A DNA stretch of 64,000 nt from Adenanthera pavonina (taxonomy: Eukaryota > Streptophyta > Magnoliopsida > Fabales > Fabaceae). The notes beneath the pieces were generated by a model that was not told the DNA's origin, did not search any database, and saw only the letters and a program-made list of their open reading frames with translations. Positions within the stretch are counted from its first letter, which is position 1, and every line of letters begins with the position of its first letter. Both the position numbers and the translations under genes were made by a program. The stretch is taken from contig JAIVEN010000012.1 of assembly GCA_026686845.1 (NCBI GenBank), forward strand, positions 23,686,501 through 23,750,500, given 5' to 3'. Shown piece by piece: positions 60,201-64,000 of this stretch.

Positions 60201-63200
60201 TCTCTAGTTTCTTAATGAGGCCAAATGCCTGAAATATTTTGTGGTATGGATTAAGATATCCACCAGACACAGTGCAGGTGCTTAAAACAGGACCCCATGT
60301 GCCATTTATCTCCATTTCAGCAAGCTTGTCAGGAGAAAGTCTAGCCAACCAAGTCAGGGCCTTCTTTGTCTCAGAATTTATCAATGTGTAATGCTCCTTA
60401 AGTACGCTGGTGAAAAATGAAACATTCTTCTTCTCACCCCCTGCACTACCCTTCACATGAAATCCTGGCAAATAAGTTATTTGGCAGCTATTATGCCAAG
60501 TTTGTTCTGGGATGCTACAACTCTGATATAAAGGATCAGTGTTCATGCTACAAAATCATGCTGCATTAGTATTAGCTGTACTGGTATCTGTAAGCTTTCG
60601 CCACTTCTGGCAAGCATCACATTGAATCCAAGTCTCATTGTACTCAAAAGAATCCACTGTTGACTTCTCAGGCACCCTGCAACCCTTTTCATGTCCATAT
60701 AAAGTATCAACTGCCTTATTTTGAGATCCACGTGTTTCAACATCTGATGCATGCTCTAGTTTAGGAGAGTTTCCACTATCTTTTCTTTCCTTGGAAAGCC
60801 CTGCTTCCTCTTCAAAAGTGATACATAGATTTTTCTTTACGCAACTCAAGGTCCAAGAGCATCGATTTGCAGGCCATGGTTGCTCAGAGCATTCGCCTAC
60901 AGGTGATTTCTTTTCTTCCCTAGAACATTTATTATTAAGTCCACTGGTTTTCTCAGCAGGAACCTTCAACCTGGCTCTTTTGAAGGAGTGATCATGGTTC
61001 TCATTACTCCTACAAGCATCCTGGCATATGTCCCTCTTCCCCAAATTACTATTGTCAATGATGTAACTACCGTCAATATCATAATAGCCACATTTAAGAT
61101 TACCATTATGGTGACACCAAACCACCTTTGCTCCATCTGGTGGATCAGCCATTGTACCTTGTGTCTTCATTATAAGAGAAAGAGCTGTCACAGTCTTGCC
61201 CAAACCAGGCTCATCACAGAACATTCCACCACAAAAATCTCTGATGGTGGGTGTTTCCCCAATGACTATCTCACCAGATACAGTATTTACATGGAAAATA
61301 AAGCCATCCTCTGTTGAAAAAAAAAGATACAAAGGATGTGCCAAGCGTTCAGCATTTCGCTCCCGATGCAACATCCACTCAATAGCTGCCTGCTGGTGAG
61401 GAAACAGTTTCAACTTCGTACAAGGCATTATTGAAGCAGCCAAGGATCTTAGATGGTGACAAGTTGCAGAAACCCTAGGAAGGTCCATTGGGCCTAGAGG
61501 AGCTAGAATTTTAGTTAACAGGTCATCAGATAACTCCCAAATCCCAGATCTCCAAGAGTCATCCAAGGGTACTATCCTGGAATTATCAGACTTCTGCTGT
61601 CTTCCGACACCTGGTATCCTCTTAAAAATCTCATGAAGTTCAAATAGACTATTCTTTGAAGAATCATTCGCATGATAGTGGAGTTTGCAACCAAATACAT
61701 GACAGTCACAAAGGTTCCAAATGCTCTCACTAGCCCCCTGAATCTTCCTAAAATAGTTTGAACAAGAAAGCATAGATCTTCTCTCAATCCAGTCACACCT
61801 GTAGAAAGCATTTGTGTTAGCAAACAAAGAGAGTCAGGGTTATAAGTTGAACAGAATAATGAGAAAGGGGAGAGAGGGGATTAAACAGTTTCTTTCTATT
61901 ACAAGGCCCTAGTTCGTGATAACAAAATTAGAGACTAGTCAGAAACAATATATGACCATTCTAGAGATGGATTTCATTTTGATGAAATGATTGGTTACAA
62001 TAAAATTGGATCTCAACTAAGAATGCAGATTCCACTGATGTATCATACGTATTTTTCTTTTCTTATTTAAATATTTTACATCCCTTTAAAGATTTATCCA
62101 TGAAGTCAACATGCACATGCTGATAGTAAACAAGAACAACATAAATTTTCAAATGCATGTCAAAGCCGTCTTTGTTAAGGATAAAAAAATTTTCGATTCG
62201 TAATTACAAATAACAGCATTATGTAAATATAAATGTCCAATCAACCATCTGCAGGCAGCCTAAATCTGACATGTTGACCATTTTAACACCACCACAATAT
62301 AGGATTGACAGTTAAGTTTTTGTGCATTGATCATTAGAACCAGATGATGCAGCAAAAACACCTGAAACTGAAGTCTCAGGAGAATATGAAGTGAAAATCT
62401 CAAAAAATTTACAAACCACAATCATAACAAGACAAATAAACAAGTTTACAGATGCTCAGTGTACACAGTACACTTGAACATATTTTATTACCAGAAGAAA
62501 TTGATCATACCAAACAAGCTTAACAAATCATTTTAACATAAGATATCCATGAAAATTGAATAGGAAACTTGAGATATATTTCAGTGCAAACCCAAAGCCA
62601 CACTCTATCAACCAGTCAATAAAGCCTTCTGAAGATCACCGAAGCACTTACTCATATAACAGAAGTGACTAAGACAGAAAAGCATTTCATTAATAGCCTT
62701 GCCATTAGAATTTTTCAATCACATAACCCGTTAGGACTGATTGGCTGTCTTGTAAAAGTTATGCTTTTTGAAAACTTCTTTTCTCAAAATCACTTGTCCC
62801 AAGGACTGTAAAAAAGAAGTACAATGTTTGGGGAAATGTCTGTAAATTTTTATTTAAGGATATTTTCTCTAAAATATACTGACAGACCTCTGGAGTCCGA
62901 ACCAATTCCCTGATTCTCTCTCTAAAGCTTTGTTTGGATTGAGGATAAAATAAGGGGGAGGGAAAACAAAGGGAGATCTAGACAAGGAGGTGTCTAGGTT
63001 CCTCTTTGTTTTCTTTTCTCTCCGATTTTCCCCTCATTCAAACGGAGGGTAAGTGGAAGAATATATTTTGCAGCCATTTAAAAATGACTATTTGTAATGG
63101 CTAAACAAATATAGAAATTTGATTTATTAGAAAAGAGTTTTTCTTTCCTCAATAAGATGGCCAAATAAGACTGAAGAAAGTAGTAATAAAGCACATTGAA

Positions 63201-64000
63201 TTATGGGAAATTGGCAATTGACTCTTAAATATACGCCAATCATGACTATAACATTATATACATTATATTTTCGTCAGGATCTCCAAGCCTATTTCTCCAA
63301 ACACGGATGTATCCTTGCCAGTACAGAATTCAGCTCAAACTAACACGCGTTATAACACCATTAACTAGCATCAAAGGCAGAATCACATACAATTGCGAGC
63401 ACCGCATCAAAATTTCTATAGAAAATGAATTCCTTCTTCGGATTACATGTAGCTTTAGATTATAAACACAAACCTCAAATGCCGAAAAAGAGAACCAGCA
63501 GTGGACCCAGATTTTGGAAACTGCCAACCACTCCACAATGCAATCGGAAGGTACACATCGACCAGTACCACAGCTCTAGCCTCCCCACAGTCTCCAAGCT
63601 CAACCAAAACTACTCGAGCATCAATATTTAAGCACTTGCGGCTAACCAGAGCGTGAAGCTGGTGAATCACACTAACACTCCCATTCACCATCCCTATTTT
63701 TGTCATCCTCTTCCTCCTCAAGCTACCACTTCCCGACACCACACCATGTTTTCTTCTTACATTGCTCTTCTTTCGTGAACTCCGAGGCGTAACATCACCA
63801 TTGGAATCGAAACCACGCCTAGAATCCTTCTCCACCACTCTGTACTGTTTTGAACCAGAAGGAGACGCGTTCCCGCCCTCATCCTGCTTCGCCACCGAGT
63901 CGACCGGAACTAAGACGACGCCATTCTCAGACCGAAATCCAACGGCATCATGGCCGTCGCCAAAGATTTCGCAGCGCTCTTTGAAACCTAGACTGGCACA
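57261..64000 (-). CDS. F-box / SNF2 helicase / CW zinc finger / RING protein (At3g54460 type), 5' end outside window, one internal TGA
   Basis: Minus-strand exons: 64000-63474 (cut by the window), 61798-59192, 59113-58900, 58820-58545, 58451-58392, 58301-58171, 57790-57676, 57476-57261. Phases agree throughout; about 1,381 residues are visible. Order: N-terminal region; F-box WELSDDLLTKILAPLG (about 61430-61545); SNF2 P-loop DEPGLGKT (about 61200-61220); a long insert with CW finger WIQCDACQKW; then MLDEGHTLG and LTGTPTPN; RING-like CRLPFITPCRHLLCLDC; helicase C with VLIFSQFLEH, DGSAALGLDL and QVISRAHRMG. This fits a chromatin or ubiquitin-linked ATPase in the nucleus. TGA at 60558-60556 replaces the Trp of the CW finger (AWFCS); the frame continues open on both sides. 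It is either a sequencing error, a recent null allele, or a start of decay. The intron after 58900 has a GC donor. The last exon holds a 42-bp tandem duplication. The C-terminus may instead be spliced to about 56862. Confidence 0.88.
57388..57471 (-). repeat. 42-bp in-frame tandem duplication in the last exon of the helicase gene
   Basis: The 26 bp 57388-57413 recur identically at 57430-57455, offset 42 bp. On the minus strand this gives FPAKAVVQSNDGRK followed by FPAKAVVQSEDEVG. The repeat keeps the frame and lies in a polar linker after the helicase C domain. Confidence 0.85.
61799..63473 (-). other. Intron 1 of the helicase gene (1.7 kb)
   Basis: Bounded by AG|GTTTGT at 63474/63473 and CTACAG at 61799, completing an Arg codon before CDW. 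It is AT-rich and contains a foldback element at about 62929-63048. No other gene is seen in it. Confidence 0.7.
62929..63048. mobile_element. Foldback MITE (~120 bp)
   Basis: The left arm begins TTTGTTTGGATTGAGGATAA and the inverted right arm TCCGTTTGAATGAGGGGAAA. The arms pair over about 50 bp up to TCTAGAC/GTCTAG around a short loop. The terminal TTTGGATTGAG / TTTGAATGAG is typical of small non-autonomous elements in dicots. Confidence 0.55.

Noticed and set aside
60556..60558. TGA as a selenocysteine codon
   Set aside because: Land plants lack selenoprotein decoding and the aligned residue in the family is tryptophan, one base away.
1..64000. tRNA or rRNA genes
   Set aside because: Nothing with tRNA box A/B spacing plus cloverleaf or with rRNA resemblance was noticed on either strand by eye; a tRNAscan or Rfam run would settle it.

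Overview
The window is nuclear DNA from a flowering plant, most likely a eudicot and probably a legume. Genes have GT-AG introns, intergenic DNA is very AT-rich, and small Stowaway-like inverted-repeat elements are everywhere. The legume assignment is an inference from the repeat style and gene families, not a proof.

About 1-51 kb is a head-to-tail tandem array, all on the + strand, of nitrate/peptide transporter genes of the NPF (NRT1/PTR) family, subfamily NPF5 (closest in layout to NPF5.10). The ancestral gene has five exons: (1) a short N-terminus ending GGWHAAIFII, (2) the ExxER proton-coupling motif and TM1-2, (3) the TM4 motif DGGHKPC, (4) TM6 and the start of the central loop, (5) TM7-12. 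I see the 3' part of one copy (1-1075), five copies with complete reading frames (3274-10750, 13171-17349, 32809-35593, 37407-41509, 48012-50872; 549-567 aa) and three wrecks: exons 1-2 plus a decayed exon 3 (19328-24862), a pseudogene lacking exon 3 with stops and a 4-bp insertion (26509-29461), and an exon-5 relic (42486-42908). Flanks are duplicated with the genes: upstream DNA of the 32.8 kb and 37.4 kb copies is homologous, three diverged copies of one 3' flank lie between 41.5 and 43.1 kb, and a promoter-like relic sits inside the giant intron 2 of the 3.3 kb copy. The array has grown and shrunk by unequal exchange.

Transporter chemistry may have diverged. The copy at 13.2 kb has Gln in place of the TM4 lysine, and the broken copy at 19.3 kb has Lys for the first Glu of ExxER.

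Between genes lie many MITEs, several with clear target-site duplications; a polygalacturonase exon fragment (22.5 kb); a perfect 30-bp-arm inverted repeat (22.9 kb); an inverted plus tandem 135-bp repeat (20 kb); and a diverged satellite-like array with a unit of about 210-260 bp (43.3-47.1 kb), itself invaded by three MITEs.

At 54.5-55.9 kb (+) is a type-A cytokinin response regulator, with three AGATT-type sites upstream and a GC-AG intron. From 57.3 kb to the window end (-) is a large F-box / SNF2 helicase / CW zinc finger / RING gene (orthologue of Arabidopsis At3g54460). Its reading frame is intact except for one in-frame TGA where the CW finger should have tryptophan. I found no RNA gene, CRISPR array or autonomous transposon, and no clear sign of a wholly new biological system. 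The unusual material is the birth-and-death history of the transporter array and the features listed in the findings.
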